A stretch of 64,000 nt of DNA from Pseudoalteromonas haloplanktis ATCC 14393 (GTDB lineage Bacteria; Pseudomonadota; Gammaproteobacteria; Enterobacterales; Alteromonadaceae). Position 1 is the stretch's first letter; every line of letters starts with the position of its first letter. The stretch is from NCBI RefSeq assembly GCF_000238355.1, contig NZ_AHCA01000002.1:248001-312000 (forward strand), given 5' to 3'. The notes under the pieces were generated by a model that worked only from the letters and a program-made list of their open reading frames with translations, was not told where the DNA came from and searched no databases. Made by a program: the position numbers and the translations under genes. Of the stretch, positions 33,780-41,807 are shown piece after piece.

Positions 33780-34235
33780 TTAGCGCCACTTTTGTTGCGC
33801 CTGTAAATCAGACGCTTTAAATTCAACCCACTGCGATGTATGACTAAAGTGTTCTTTTTTCCAAAAAGTAGCCTGAGTTTTTAAATAATCCATAATAAAT
33901 TGCGCCCCATCAAAGGCACTTTGGCGATGCTTCGCAGTCACACCAACAAATACAATTTGCTCGCCCAAGGGTAAATAACCGATTCGATGGTAAATACTAA
34001 TACGGCCTAATTGCCAACGCTGTTGAGCTTGCTGTGCAATAGTTAGCAGCAGCTGCTCTGTCATTTGTGGATAGTGTTCAAGTTCCAATGCCACCACATT
34101 ATCGCCGTGGCTAAACTCTCTTACTAAACCAGTAAAGGTAACCACAGCTCCTTGCTGTACGTTACCTATTTGTAGTGCATGATGCAATGCGCCAATATCA
34201 AAATCATCATGGCTAATGGTAATTTCAATTGTCAT
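33780..34235 (-). CDS. moaE: Molybdopterin synthase large subunit MoaE
   Basis: Catalytic subunit that converts cyclic pyranopterin monophosphate to molybdopterin with MoaD thiocarboxylate. 151 aa, as in E. coli. Motifs: GAVVTFTGLVREFS, ALELEHYPQMTE, RISIYHRIGYLPLGEQIVFV, KHRQSAFDGAQFIMDYLK and the C-terminal FWKKEHFSHTSQWVE, which carries the catalytic lysines. It is the last gene of the moa run, 4 bp after moaD. Confidence 0.97.
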   Translation of the reverse strand: MTIEITISHDDFDIGALHHALQIGNVQQGAVVTFTGLVREFSHGDNVVALELEHYPQMTEQLLLTIAQQAQQRWQLGRISIYHRIGYLPLGEQIVFVGVTAKHRQSAFDGAQFIMDYLKTQATFWKKEHFSHTSQWVEFKASDLQAQQKWR

Positions 34236-34239
34236 TACA

Positions 34240-34497
34240 TTACCCCCCTGTTACTGGTGGAAAGAACGCCACTTCATCACCACCTTTCACAATCGCGTGC
34301 TGTTGGGCTATTTGCTGATTAACCGCCGCAATCAATAAGTTGTCATTTAATGCCACTTGCCATGTAGGCTCTAAGCTCACTAAATATGCCTTTAGTTGCT
34401 CTATAGAAAGCGGGTGTTGAATTTCTATATTATAATTTTCGCACTGTAAGCGCTCTTTAAGTTGCCCAAAAAACAAGAGGTTAACTTGGTTGGTCAT
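34240..34497 (-). CDS. moaD: Molybdopterin synthase small subunit MoaD
   Basis: Ubiquitin-fold sulfur carrier. It begins NQVNLLFFGQLKERLQC and ends AFFPPVTGG with the C-terminal Gly-Gly needed for thiocarboxylation. From the ATG at 34497 it is 85 aa, close to the usual 81. A second start at 34536 inside moaC (98 aa) has a GGAGG sequence ahead of it, but that sequence also encodes the conserved Gly-Gly of MoaC, so it may be coincidence. Start remains uncertain. Confidence 0.93.
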   Translation of the reverse strand: MTNQVNLLFFGQLKERLQCENYNIEIQHPLSIEQLKAYLVSLEPTWQVALNDNLLIAAVNQQIAQQHAIVKGGDEVAFFPPVTGG

Positions 34498-34513
34498 TGT
34501 GTTCGCTGATTGC

Positions 34514-34984
34514 TTAATCGCGTTGCCAATCGCCATGTTTGCCTCCAGTTTTTTTGATCACCCGAATTGAATGGATTTCCATCTTTGGATCAGCAGCTTT
34601 ACACATGTCAAATAATGTCAGGGCAGCTACTGATACTGCAGTAAGTGCTTCCATTTCAACCCCAGTTTTACCTGCAAGTTTGCATAAGCTGGTTATTTTT
34701 ATAGTGCTGTTTGGTTCATCTAACTCAAAATCAACAGCCACTTTAGTCAACGCCAGAGGATGACATAGGGGGATCAGATCCGCGCATTTTTTTGCAGCTT
34801 GAATTCCTGCAATACGTGCGACCCCGATGACATCACCTTTTTTATTTTCATTGGCAATGACTTCTGAAAATGCCTGCTTAGACATCGAGATCATCCCTTG
34901 CGCCATTGCTTCACGAGAACTAACTTGTTTCAGTGAAACATCAACCATGTTTGCTTGGCCGTGCTCATCTATATGACTTAACAT
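34514..34984 (-). CDS. moaC: Cyclic pyranopterin monophosphate synthase MoaC
   Basis: Second enzyme of molybdopterin synthesis. 156 aa. Motifs: [51 protein letters not shown] and [20 protein letters not shown], ending [18 protein letters not shown]. All match the family. It lies 2 bp from the end of moaB on the upstream side. Confidence 0.97.
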   Translation of the reverse strand: MLSHIDEHGQANMVDVSLKQVSSREAMAQGMISMSKQAFSEVIANENKKGDVIGVARIAGIQAAKKCADLIPLCHPLALTKVAVDFELDEPNSTIKITSLCKLAGKTGVEMEALTAVSVAALTLFDMCKAADPKMEIHSIRVIKKTGGKHGDWQRD

Positions 34985-34986
34985 GT

Positions 34987-35520
34987 TTACCCCCTAGTTG
35001 CACAGCCTCTGCCACGACTGATATGTGGCACAAAATTACACGGCTTAAAGCTTGAATTTAATTGCTGCGCGATGATACCTGTCCATGCTGTTTTACACGC
35101 TCCAGTTGAGCCAGGCATGCAGAAAATAACTGTATTATTTGCAAGCCCCGCAAGCGCTCTAGATTGAATAGTCGAGCTGCCAATTTCACTGTAAGAAATG
35201 TGCCTAAATAATTCACCAAAACCATCAACCGTTTTATCAAATAACGGTTGCATCGCCTCCGGTGTTGAATCTCGCTCTGTAAAACCGGTACCACCGGTAA
35301 CTAAAATTGCGTGAATATTTTCGTCTGCGATCCATTGCGATGCAATTGCGCGCATTTGATAAACATCGTCTTTCACAATTTTTTTATCAATCAATTGATG
35401 GCCTGCACCTTGTAATGCCTGGACTAAATACTGCCCTGAGGTATCGCTATCTTCATCACGGGTATCACTGACGGTTAGCACTGCGATATTAACCACACTG
35501 TTATCTGCTGTCGTTGTCAT
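34987..35520 (-). CDS. moaB: Molybdopterin adenylyltransferase-type protein MoaB
   Basis: A 177-aa MoaB/MogA-fold protein. Motifs: [21 protein letters not shown], split here as [13 protein letters not shown] around residue 17, [19 protein letters not shown] and [18 protein letters not shown]. The family adenylylates molybdopterin before molybdate insertion or acts as its paralogue. In this cluster it probably serves the MogA step for MoeA at 47784. Confidence 0.94.
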   Translation of the reverse strand: MTTTADNSVVNIAVLTVSDTRDEDSDTSGQYLVQALQGAGHQLIDKKIVKDDVYQMRAIASQWIADENIHAILVTGGTGFTERDSTPEAMQPLFDKTVDGFGELFRHISYSEIGSSTIQSRALAGLANNTVIFCMPGSTGACKTAWTGIIAQQLNSSFKPCNFVPHISRGRGCATRG

Positions 35521-35554
35521 AATTTATTTCTTCTTGTTACATTGATTAATTAAA

Positions 35555-36133
35555 CTACTTGATACTGTGTGCTTTACATAATTCATTGTATTGCACAGGA
35601 GTATTAATATTACTAAATGCGTTGACTTGCGGGTGTTCCAGCGACGCTCCTTGACATGATTTTATAAATTGTTTAATTGAACAGTTACTATCATTTGTTG
35701 TGAGTGTGGCGTGTAAATAACCTTGTGTCACTGGATTGTTTTCAATATAAATTGGTAATGGGGAATGACTGAAATGTGCTACATACATCTTTTTATTGAA
35801 CACTTTTTGTTGATCATAAAAATTCAGTAAACGTATAACTAGATCGCGATTAAGTAATGGCATATCAATCGCTACCACAAATAGGTCATTTGGTGTTTGT
35901 TTAAGCGCGCTGTATATGCCTCCCAGTGGACCTTTATTTGGGTATATATCCACTAGATAATCTGTATTTTCATGGTTTTCGTTACGGCTTATCAACACCT
36001 CGCTAAGACCTGCGCTGCGCAATAAATCAACACTTCGTTGTTGCAGAGTTTGCTCACCAAATAGCAGGTCGGCTTTATTCGCTTTCATGCGTGAAGACTT
36101 GCCACCCGCTAACACTAATCCTGTCACAGCCAT
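35555..36133 (-). CDS. mobA: Molybdenum cofactor guanylyltransferase MobA
   Basis: Adds GMP to Mo-molybdopterin to give the MGD form needed by nitrate reductases of the DMSO-reductase family. The 192-aa protein starts VTGLVLAGGKSSRMKANKAD (nucleotide-binding LxGGxSxRMGxDK-like; here MKANK) and has DIYPNKGPLGGIYSAL and VVAIDMPLL. The MGxDK glycine is replaced. Its position next to moaA and nasA fits MGD supply. Confidence 0.92.
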   Translation of the reverse strand: MAVTGLVLAGGKSSRMKANKADLLFGEQTLQQRSVDLLRSAGLSEVLISRNENHENTDYLVDIYPNKGPLGGIYSALKQTPNDLFVVAIDMPLLNRDLVIRLLNFYDQQKVFNKKMYVAHFSHSPLPIYIENNPVTQGYLHATLTTNDSNCSIKQFIKSCQGASLEHPQVNAFSNINTPVQYNELCKAHSIK

Positions 36134-36137
36134 TACG

Positions 36138-37139
36138 CTACCCCCCTAACATCGCTAAATGCTTAGTTGCTCCGGTAAAACGCTTATCAAGCTCGTGACT
36201 AATGGTTTTATTACTCATTGCGCTGCGCAGCAGTTTAACCGTTTGCTCTACGGCTTGCTCTGGCGTGCCACAATTTAATGCACTACGTAAGTCGATGCCT
36301 TGATCAGCAAATAAGCACAAATGTAATTTCCCCAGTGCTGAAACGCGTAAACGATTACAGCTTTGACAGAAGTTTTTGCTGTAAGGCATGATCAAACCTA
36401 TCCGGCCTTGATAATCTGGATGCCAAAATTCTTGCGCAGGGCCATTCAGCGTCCCCTTCACAACTTGTAACCAACCCGCTGCCAGCAAACTCTCTTTCAC
36501 GCCTTGACCACTTAAATGGTTTTGCTCAAAAAATTGCGTGCCATTACCGGTTTCCATCAACTCAATAAACCGCACCGTAACTGCTTGATGTTTTATCCAA
36601 GCTAGGTAATCTTTAAGCTGATTATGATTAAATGCTTTGGCTAATACAGCATTGACTTTGATACGCTTAATGCCTATCTGTTGTGCCCGTGCAATTCCTT
36701 TTAATATGTGTTGTAGCTTGTCATGCCCTGTGATCAGTTTAAACATATTCGGATCTAAACTATCAATACTGACATTAATAGCATCAAGCCCCGCAGCCTT
36801 ATATTCATCGATATTGTCAAATAGGTTAAAGCCATTTGTGGTGAGTGCTACTTCAGTAATTCCGCTCGTCGCCTTACAGCGCTCGATAATTGCAGGCAGG
36901 TCTTTACGCAGGCATGGCTCACCGCCCGTTATACGAATTTTTTTAGTACCAAGTTTGGCAAAAGCACTCACTACATTCGTAATTTCTGTTTGTGTTAAAA
37001 ATGTCCGTGGCGTATCACATTGGTAGCCGTTAGGTAAACAATAGCTACAGCTAAAATTACATACATCAGTGATAGAAAGTCTTAAATAATTAAAACGTCG
37101 GCCAAATTTATCTACAAGTTCATGTTTGTCTTCAAGCAT
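36138..37139 (-). CDS. moaA: GTP 3',8-cyclase MoaA
   Basis: Radical SAM enzyme for the first step of molybdopterin synthesis. 333 aa. The N-terminal SAM cluster is CNFSCSYCLPNGYQC (CxxxCxxC). GTP-binding C-terminal cluster cysteines appear in FCQSCNRLRVSALGKLHLCL. The protein ends HLAMLGG with the conserved terminal Gly-Gly. Start is an ATG 48 bp after the nasA stop; the gene continues the minus-strand run. Confidence 0.97.
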   Translation of the reverse strand: MLEDKHELVDKFGRRFNYLRLSITDVCNFSCSYCLPNGYQCDTPRTFLTQTEITNVVSAFAKLGTKKIRITGGEPCLRKDLPAIIERCKATSGITEVALTTNGFNLFDNIDEYKAAGLDAINVSIDSLDPNMFKLITGHDKLQHILKGIARAQQIGIKRIKVNAVLAKAFNHNQLKDYLAWIKHQAVTVRFIELMETGNGTQFFEQNHLSGQGVKESLLAAGWLQVVKGTLNGPAQEFWHPDYQGRIGLIMPYSKNFCQSCNRLRVSALGKLHLCLFADQGIDLRSALNCGTPEQAVEQTVKLLRSAMSNKTISHELDKRFTGATKHLAMLGG

Positions 37140-37187
37140 AAAGTCGTCTACTTATTGTTTTTATATACATCAGCTGTGACATAACAA

Positions 37188-39881
37188 CTACACCGTGATC
37201 AGCACATCAATTTGCTGTCCTTTAGCCAGTGCATGACGTTTAATAAGCTGACTTAACTCTGTTTTACACGAGCCACAATTGGTCCCACACTTTAATTGTT
37301 GGCCTAATTCATCAACTCGGTGAGTTCCCGCTTTAATTGCATCGATAATTGGCTTCTCTCTGACTTTGAAGCAACTGCAAATTTGCCGCCCCTGGCTAAA
37401 TTCTTCATCAGGTGTCGCGGTTAATAATGATTGTAGTTGTGTAAAGTTCAATGCTGGTTCACTAAATAAGTGATTAATCCACTCAATCGATGTGGTAACT
37501 TGTGTATCGCTGATCATTGCAACAAACACTAAGCGTCCATTGGCAATACATTGAATACGCTGAGTCGTACCTTCATAAAAACCAGACCACTGCCCTTTTA
37601 TGCCACTTATCTGTTGGCACCAATGCAGTATATCTGGCACAGCGTCATTCAAAGCAAGTTGATATTGACTGCAATTACTGGCATTGACTTTTAGCCAATA
37701 GTCACTGTGCGAGGTGACGTTTGCATGGCAGCTACATTGCTTGGCAACAAATACATTCATATATTGGCTGAATGTTACAGGGAGCAGCTTTATGGCTGTA
37801 AATTTAGTCTCTGGCTGACCAGAAATAGGATCTGCTATCGTTGCATACAATTTACCGACATTAGCAGATGATGCAAATTGCTGATTCCAATGGATCGGCA
37901 TAAAGCATTCACCCGCTCTTAATGAGTCAGTCACTTTAGCATTCGCTATTACGTCACCCACCTTAGAGATGGCTTGTACTAAGTCATCATTGTTGATCCC
38001 AAGTTGACTTGCATCTTGAGGGTGAATTTCAATGTAGGGGCGGGTAATATGGCTTGAAAGTGTGGCCGACTTTCCTGTACGAGTCATAGTGTGCCATTGA
38101 TCGCGAATACGCCCAGAGTTCATTACTAATGGGTATTCTGTTGAAGTAACTTGCTTCGGTAGCTGTGGCGTGATGGGGATAAACCGCGCTTTTTTATTTG
38201 CTGTGCTAAATTGGTTTTGGCTAAACACTTGCCCATACTGGTAGCTATCGTTGGCAATACACGGCCATTGAATTGGCCTTAATGCATTATATTCTCGTGT
38301 GCTCATACCCACAAGGGCAGACAAATTAAGTTGCCGTGTACCGTTATTTTCAAAGCTTGTTAAACGCGCCCACTCATCAAAAATTTCACTGGGCTGAGTG
38401 AAGTCAAAGCCATTGAAACCCATTTTTTTAGCGACATCACAAAGTATTTGCCAATCGTTTTTTGCCTCAGCGAACGGCGCTATAATCGCCCTTTGACGAG
38501 AAATACGGCGCTCTGAATTTGTTACTGTACCTTCTTTTTCTCCCCAGCCGGTGCTAGGTAATTTAACGTGGGCATACTCAAGTGTATCGTTACTAGCCAC
38601 ACAATCTGATACCACAACTAACTCACACGCCGTAAGTGCTTTTGCGATCTCATGAGTATTCGGTAGGCTAACCATCGGGTTGGTTCCCATGATCCACACT
38701 GCTTTTATTTTGCCATCGCGGATCGCATCAAACATATCAAGTGCTTTAGCCCCTTCTTGCGTAGCGATTGTCGGAGATTGCCAAAAGCGCTTTACTAACG
38801 ATTGATGTTGTACATTATTTATTTCTAAATGCGCTGCAAGTTGATTTGCCAACCCACCGACTTCACGTCCGCCCATGGCATTAGGTTGCCCGGTAATAGA
38901 AAATGGTCCTGAGCCTTTTTTTAGTAATTTCCCTGACGCTAAATGAGCATTAATGATCGCATTGCATTTATCAACCCCTGAGGTTGATTGGTTAATGCCC
39001 ATTGAGTAAAAGCTTATTGCTGAGGCACTGTTAGCAAACTCACTATAGAATTGACTAAGCAAGTGTGTATCCAGCTCACAATAGCGAGCTACTGCAGCTA
39101 TTGTCCAAGGCTGTGCTGCAGCTAATGCGGATGCAAAGTCATCACAATGTTGTTCAATAAAATCATTATCAAGCTGTTGGTTATCCGCTAAATAACGCAA
39201 CAAACCGTTATACAATGCGGCGTCTGTGCCTGGCTTTATTTGTAAAAATCTATCAGCCAGCTCTGCGCTATCTGTGCGTCTAGGATCAATAACCACCACT
39301 TTCATATTCGGATTCATGCGCTTGGCTCGCGCAATGCGCTGGTATAAAACTGGATGCGTCCACGCCGCATTAGAGCCAATTAAAATAAGCAGTTCGGTGT
39401 GCTCTAAGTCTTCATAATCACAAGGGACTACATCTTCACCAAAAGCACGTTTGTAACCTGCCACCGCAGAAGACATACATAATCGTGAGTTCGTATCTAT
39501 ATTGGCCGAACCGATATAACCTTTCATGAGTTTATTGGCAATATAATAGTCTTCGGTTAACAACTGTCCAGAAACATAAAAAGCTACCGCATCAGGGCCG
39601 TGCTCAGCAATTATTCTACCAAATTCACTCGCCACGTAGTGACTCGCCTCAGACCAGCTTACTTGTTTGTTATTGATCTCAGGTGCTGTAAGACGATTAT
39701 CATTACTTATTGTATCTAGTAAATGGGTGCCCTTTACGCATAGTCGCCCATAGTTTGCAGGATGCTCTGGCATCCCCTCAAGCAGGCTGGGTTGGTTATC
39801 TGTTAAGGCAACGTCCACTCCACAGCCGACTCCACAATACGCGCATGTTGTTTGAATTAAGCTCTCTTTTAACGTGGTCAT
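37188..39881 (-). CDS. nasA: Assimilatory nitrate reductase catalytic subunit
   Basis: Reduces nitrate to nitrite in the cytoplasm using bis-MGD. The 897-aa protein begins with the [4Fe-4S] motif TTCAYCGVGCGVDVAL and RLCVKG, followed by the molybdopterin oxidoreductase domain and the dinucleotide-binding domain (GRIRDQWHTMTRTGKSATL). A C-terminal BFD-type [2Fe-2S] domain is present: GRQICSCFKVREKPI and LKCGTNCGSCKTELSQL. There is no signal peptide, as expected for the Nas type. The ATG at 39881 behind AAAGAGAG is chosen over a TTG six codons upstream. The FAD subunit gene ends 10 bp before it. Confidence 0.95.
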   Translation of the reverse strand: MTTLKESLIQTTCAYCGVGCGVDVALTDNQPSLLEGMPEHPANYGRLCVKGTHLLDTISNDNRLTAPEINNKQVSWSEASHYVASEFGRIIAEHGPDAVAFYVSGQLLTEDYYIANKLMKGYIGSANIDTNSRLCMSSAVAGYKRAFGEDVVPCDYEDLEHTELLILIGSNAAWTHPVLYQRIARAKRMNPNMKVVVIDPRRTDSAELADRFLQIKPGTDAALYNGLLRYLADNQQLDNDFIEQHCDDFASALAAAQPWTIAAVARYCELDTHLLSQFYSEFANSASAISFYSMGINQSTSGVDKCNAIINAHLASGKLLKKGSGPFSITGQPNAMGGREVGGLANQLAAHLEINNVQHQSLVKRFWQSPTIATQEGAKALDMFDAIRDGKIKAVWIMGTNPMVSLPNTHEIAKALTACELVVVSDCVASNDTLEYAHVKLPSTGWGEKEGTVTNSERRISRQRAIIAPFAEAKNDWQILCDVAKKMGFNGFDFTQPSEIFDEWARLTSFENNGTRQLNLSALVGMSTREYNALRPIQWPCIANDSYQYGQVFSQNQFSTANKKARFIPITPQLPKQVTSTEYPLVMNSGRIRDQWHTMTRTGKSATLSSHITRPYIEIHPQDASQLGINNDDLVQAISKVGDVIANAKVTDSLRAGECFMPIHWNQQFASSANVGKLYATIADPISGQPETKFTAIKLLPVTFSQYMNVFVAKQCSCHANVTSHSDYWLKVNASNCSQYQLALNDAVPDILHWCQQISGIKGQWSGFYEGTTQRIQCIANGRLVFVAMISDTQVTTSIEWINHLFSEPALNFTQLQSLLTATPDEEFSQGRQICSCFKVREKPIIDAIKAGTHRVDELGQQLKCGTNCGSCKTELSQLIKRHALAKGQQIDVLITV

Positions 39882-39891
39882 GGCGCTCTCT

Positions 39892-41385
39892 TTATGCAAG
39901 TTCAGTTACAGGGATTAATACTTCATCACTAAGCTGCTGCGGCTGTGCTTTAGTAATGGCTAAGCTATGCTCAATAATGCAATTCACGCGGTTTTCACAG
40001 CTACCACAACCGGTACAGGCTTTAGTTATTGCTTGCACGTCAAGCAAATCATTAGCGCCGCTCAATACTGCTTGTTCAATAGTGTGTTTGGTAACTTGGT
40101 GACAGCTACAAATAACAGCATCCGCCGGTAAATCAGTTATTGAAACTGTATCTGGCGGTGGGGCAAGCGGAAAAATAAGGGACTCTGGGGCGGCATTCAG
40201 CGCTAAGTCGTTTAAGTGATATTGCAATAAGTTATCATAGTCACTGGTATCACCAACCAGTACAGCACCAATTAAACGAGTACCAGCTTGGTTGGTCACT
40301 ACTTTTTTGTAGACTCCGGCAAGTTGATCATCAAACACATAACTACGCGCTCCCGGTGCCCGTGCATGAGCGTCACCGATAGAGCCAACTTCAACCCCCA
40401 TCAGTTTTAATTTAGTGCTCATATCTGCACCAAAAAATGCATCATCACTGTTGTTAAATAAAATGTGTTTCGCGGCAATTTTAGCCATGGCGTAACCCGG
40501 TGCAACTAAGCCAAATATAAAGTTATTCCACAGCGCACATTCGCCAATAGCGTAAATATTTTGATCTGACGTTTGGCAATGATTATTGATCACTATGCCG
40601 CCACGCTCACCAACGGCTAAATCAAACTCACGCGCTAAATTATCATAAGGGCGGATCCCTGCTGAAAATAAAATGAGGTCCGTTTCCAGTGTTTTACCAC
40701 CTTTAAAACACATTTTATAACGACAGCGATCTCCATCGACAATTTCTTCAGTCGCCATCGAGGTATGGACCTGTACTCCTAATGCCGTTATTTTATCTTT
40801 CAGTAATCGCCCCCCGCCATTATCGACTTGCACCCCCATAAGTTGCGGCGCAAACTCAACCACATGAGTTTCCAAACCTAGCTGTTTTAAAGCATTAGCA
40901 GCCTCTAAACCAAGTAACCCTCCGCCAATCACAACTCCTACTTTACTGCTGCTGGCGGAATGTTTGATCGCATCCAAATCAGTTATGGTGCGATACACGA
41001 GGCAATGCTCGCGATCTTTCCCCGGAATGGGTGGTACAAAAGGAAATGAGCCGGTAGCGAGTACCAGTTTGTCGTAATCAAAAGTCACGCCCCCACTCGT
41101 AGTGACTTGCTGCTTTACTCGGTTTATGTCAGTGACTTTTGCATTGGTGAAAAAGCGTACTTGCCAATCTGTATATATTTGCTCATTAGTGAGTGCAAGA
41201 TCATTGGCTGTTTTGCCAGTAAAAAACTCAGATAAGTGTACTCTATCGTATGCTAAGCGCTCCTCACCGCTGAGTACCGTTACTTCAACACCTGTATTAG
41301 GTTTTATAAGGCTGGTAATTTGCTCTACGAAATGATGCCCAACCATTCCATTACCGACGACGACAACTCGTTGTTTGCGGCTCAT
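39892..41385 (-). CDS. Nitrate reductase FAD-dependent electron-transfer subunit (NirB N-half-like)
   Basis: Predicted to pass electrons from NAD(P)H to the catalytic subunit. The 497-aa protein resembles the N-terminal half of NirB: VVVVGNGMVGHHFVEQI (FAD site), KLVLATGSFPFVPPIPG, VGVVIGGGLLGLEAANAL (NAD site) and NIYAIGECALWN. It ends with a BFD-type [2Fe-2S] domain, VICSCHQVTKHTIEQAVLSG and ACTGCGSCENRVNC. The siroheme/[4Fe-4S] half of NirB is absent, and the stop is followed directly by nasA, so this is the Klebsiella NasC-type subunit and not a truncated nitrite reductase. Confidence 0.9.
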   Translation of the reverse strand: MSRKQRVVVVGNGMVGHHFVEQITSLIKPNTGVEVTVLSGEERLAYDRVHLSEFFTGKTANDLALTNEQIYTDWQVRFFTNAKVTDINRVKQQVTTSGGVTFDYDKLVLATGSFPFVPPIPGKDREHCLVYRTITDLDAIKHSASSSKVGVVIGGGLLGLEAANALKQLGLETHVVEFAPQLMGVQVDNGGGRLLKDKITALGVQVHTSMATEEIVDGDRCRYKMCFKGGKTLETDLILFSAGIRPYDNLAREFDLAVGERGGIVINNHCQTSDQNIYAIGECALWNNFIFGLVAPGYAMAKIAAKHILFNNSDDAFFGADMSTKLKLMGVEVGSIGDAHARAPGARSYVFDDQLAGVYKKVVTNQAGTRLIGAVLVGDTSDYDNLLQYHLNDLALNAAPESLIFPLAPPPDTVSITDLPADAVICSCHQVTKHTIEQAVLSGANDLLDVQAITKACTGCGSCENRVNCIIEHSLAITKAQPQQLSDEVLIPVTELA

Positions 41386-41640
41386 CAGTTCACCCTACTT
41401 GCAATTGTATTTATTGTTGTTATTAATTAAAGCAAAGGCCATACCAAACATTTAAATCAAACAAATACAATAACTTATATTTTCTTTACTTATTAAAGTC
41501 TAGGTACAGCACCACGACGATCCATCATTTGCACCACTGTGATACTAGGCAGTGTTACGCAGTTAAGATTAATACTTATTCAAGTTAGGGTTTTTTCATC
41601 GAAGTGCAGACAATCTGATTTCATGCATTAACTAACAATG

Positions 41641-41656
41641 AGCAAATCCCTCGCCA
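41641..41656 (-). promoter_or_regulatory. Sigma-54-type promoter before the FAD subunit/nasA genes
   Basis: On the minus strand TGGCGAGGGATTTGCT has the GG (-24) and GC (-12) elements with exact 10-nt spacing and the TTGC core. It matches the TGGCAC-N5-TTGC consensus except at the two bases after TGGC. It lies about 255 bp before the start at 41385, leaving a long leader. Predicted nitrogen control is inference. Confidence 0.45.
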
Positions 41657-41751
41657 TAAGCACCGCTTATATAGCTGTGGTGTGTGATCGACTAATAAGT
41701 AACCGCACGACGAAGGGCTGTCTATTTGGGGAGGTTAAATTTACTGTTGTA

Positions 41752-41796
41752 TGTTTGGCTTTTAAACTCGGCTATGCCGACTTCAAAAGTCAAACA
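41752..41796 (-). terminator. Large stem-loop just after the kinase/phosphatase gene
   Basis: Two 21-nt arms (41752-41772 and 41776-41796) are complementary at 18 of 21 positions with a 3-nt loop. The stem begins 12 bp past the kinase stop on the minus strand. There is no T run afterwards, so it could be an RNA 3'-end stabiliser or a Rho-aided terminator and not a classical intrinsic terminator. Confidence 0.5.
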
Positions 41797-41807
41797 CACG
41801 GGTAAGC

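Larger units (their letters stand above)
41386..41807 (-). other. 422-bp leader between kinase/phosphatase gene and FAD subunit gene
   Basis: Unusually long gap inside an otherwise tight same-strand run. It contains a 45-nt imperfect hairpin right after the kinase stop, a sigma-54-like promoter at 41641-41656, and a GGTGCAAA half-site near 41528-41536 on the minus strand. No gene or known RNA family was recognised. Confidence 0.6.

Noticed and set aside
39892..41385. Truncated or frameshifted nirB pseudogene
   Set aside because: The product ends with an intact [2Fe-2S] domain, its stop lies 10 bp before nasA, and no siroheme-domain remnant follows. It fits a NasC-type subunit.
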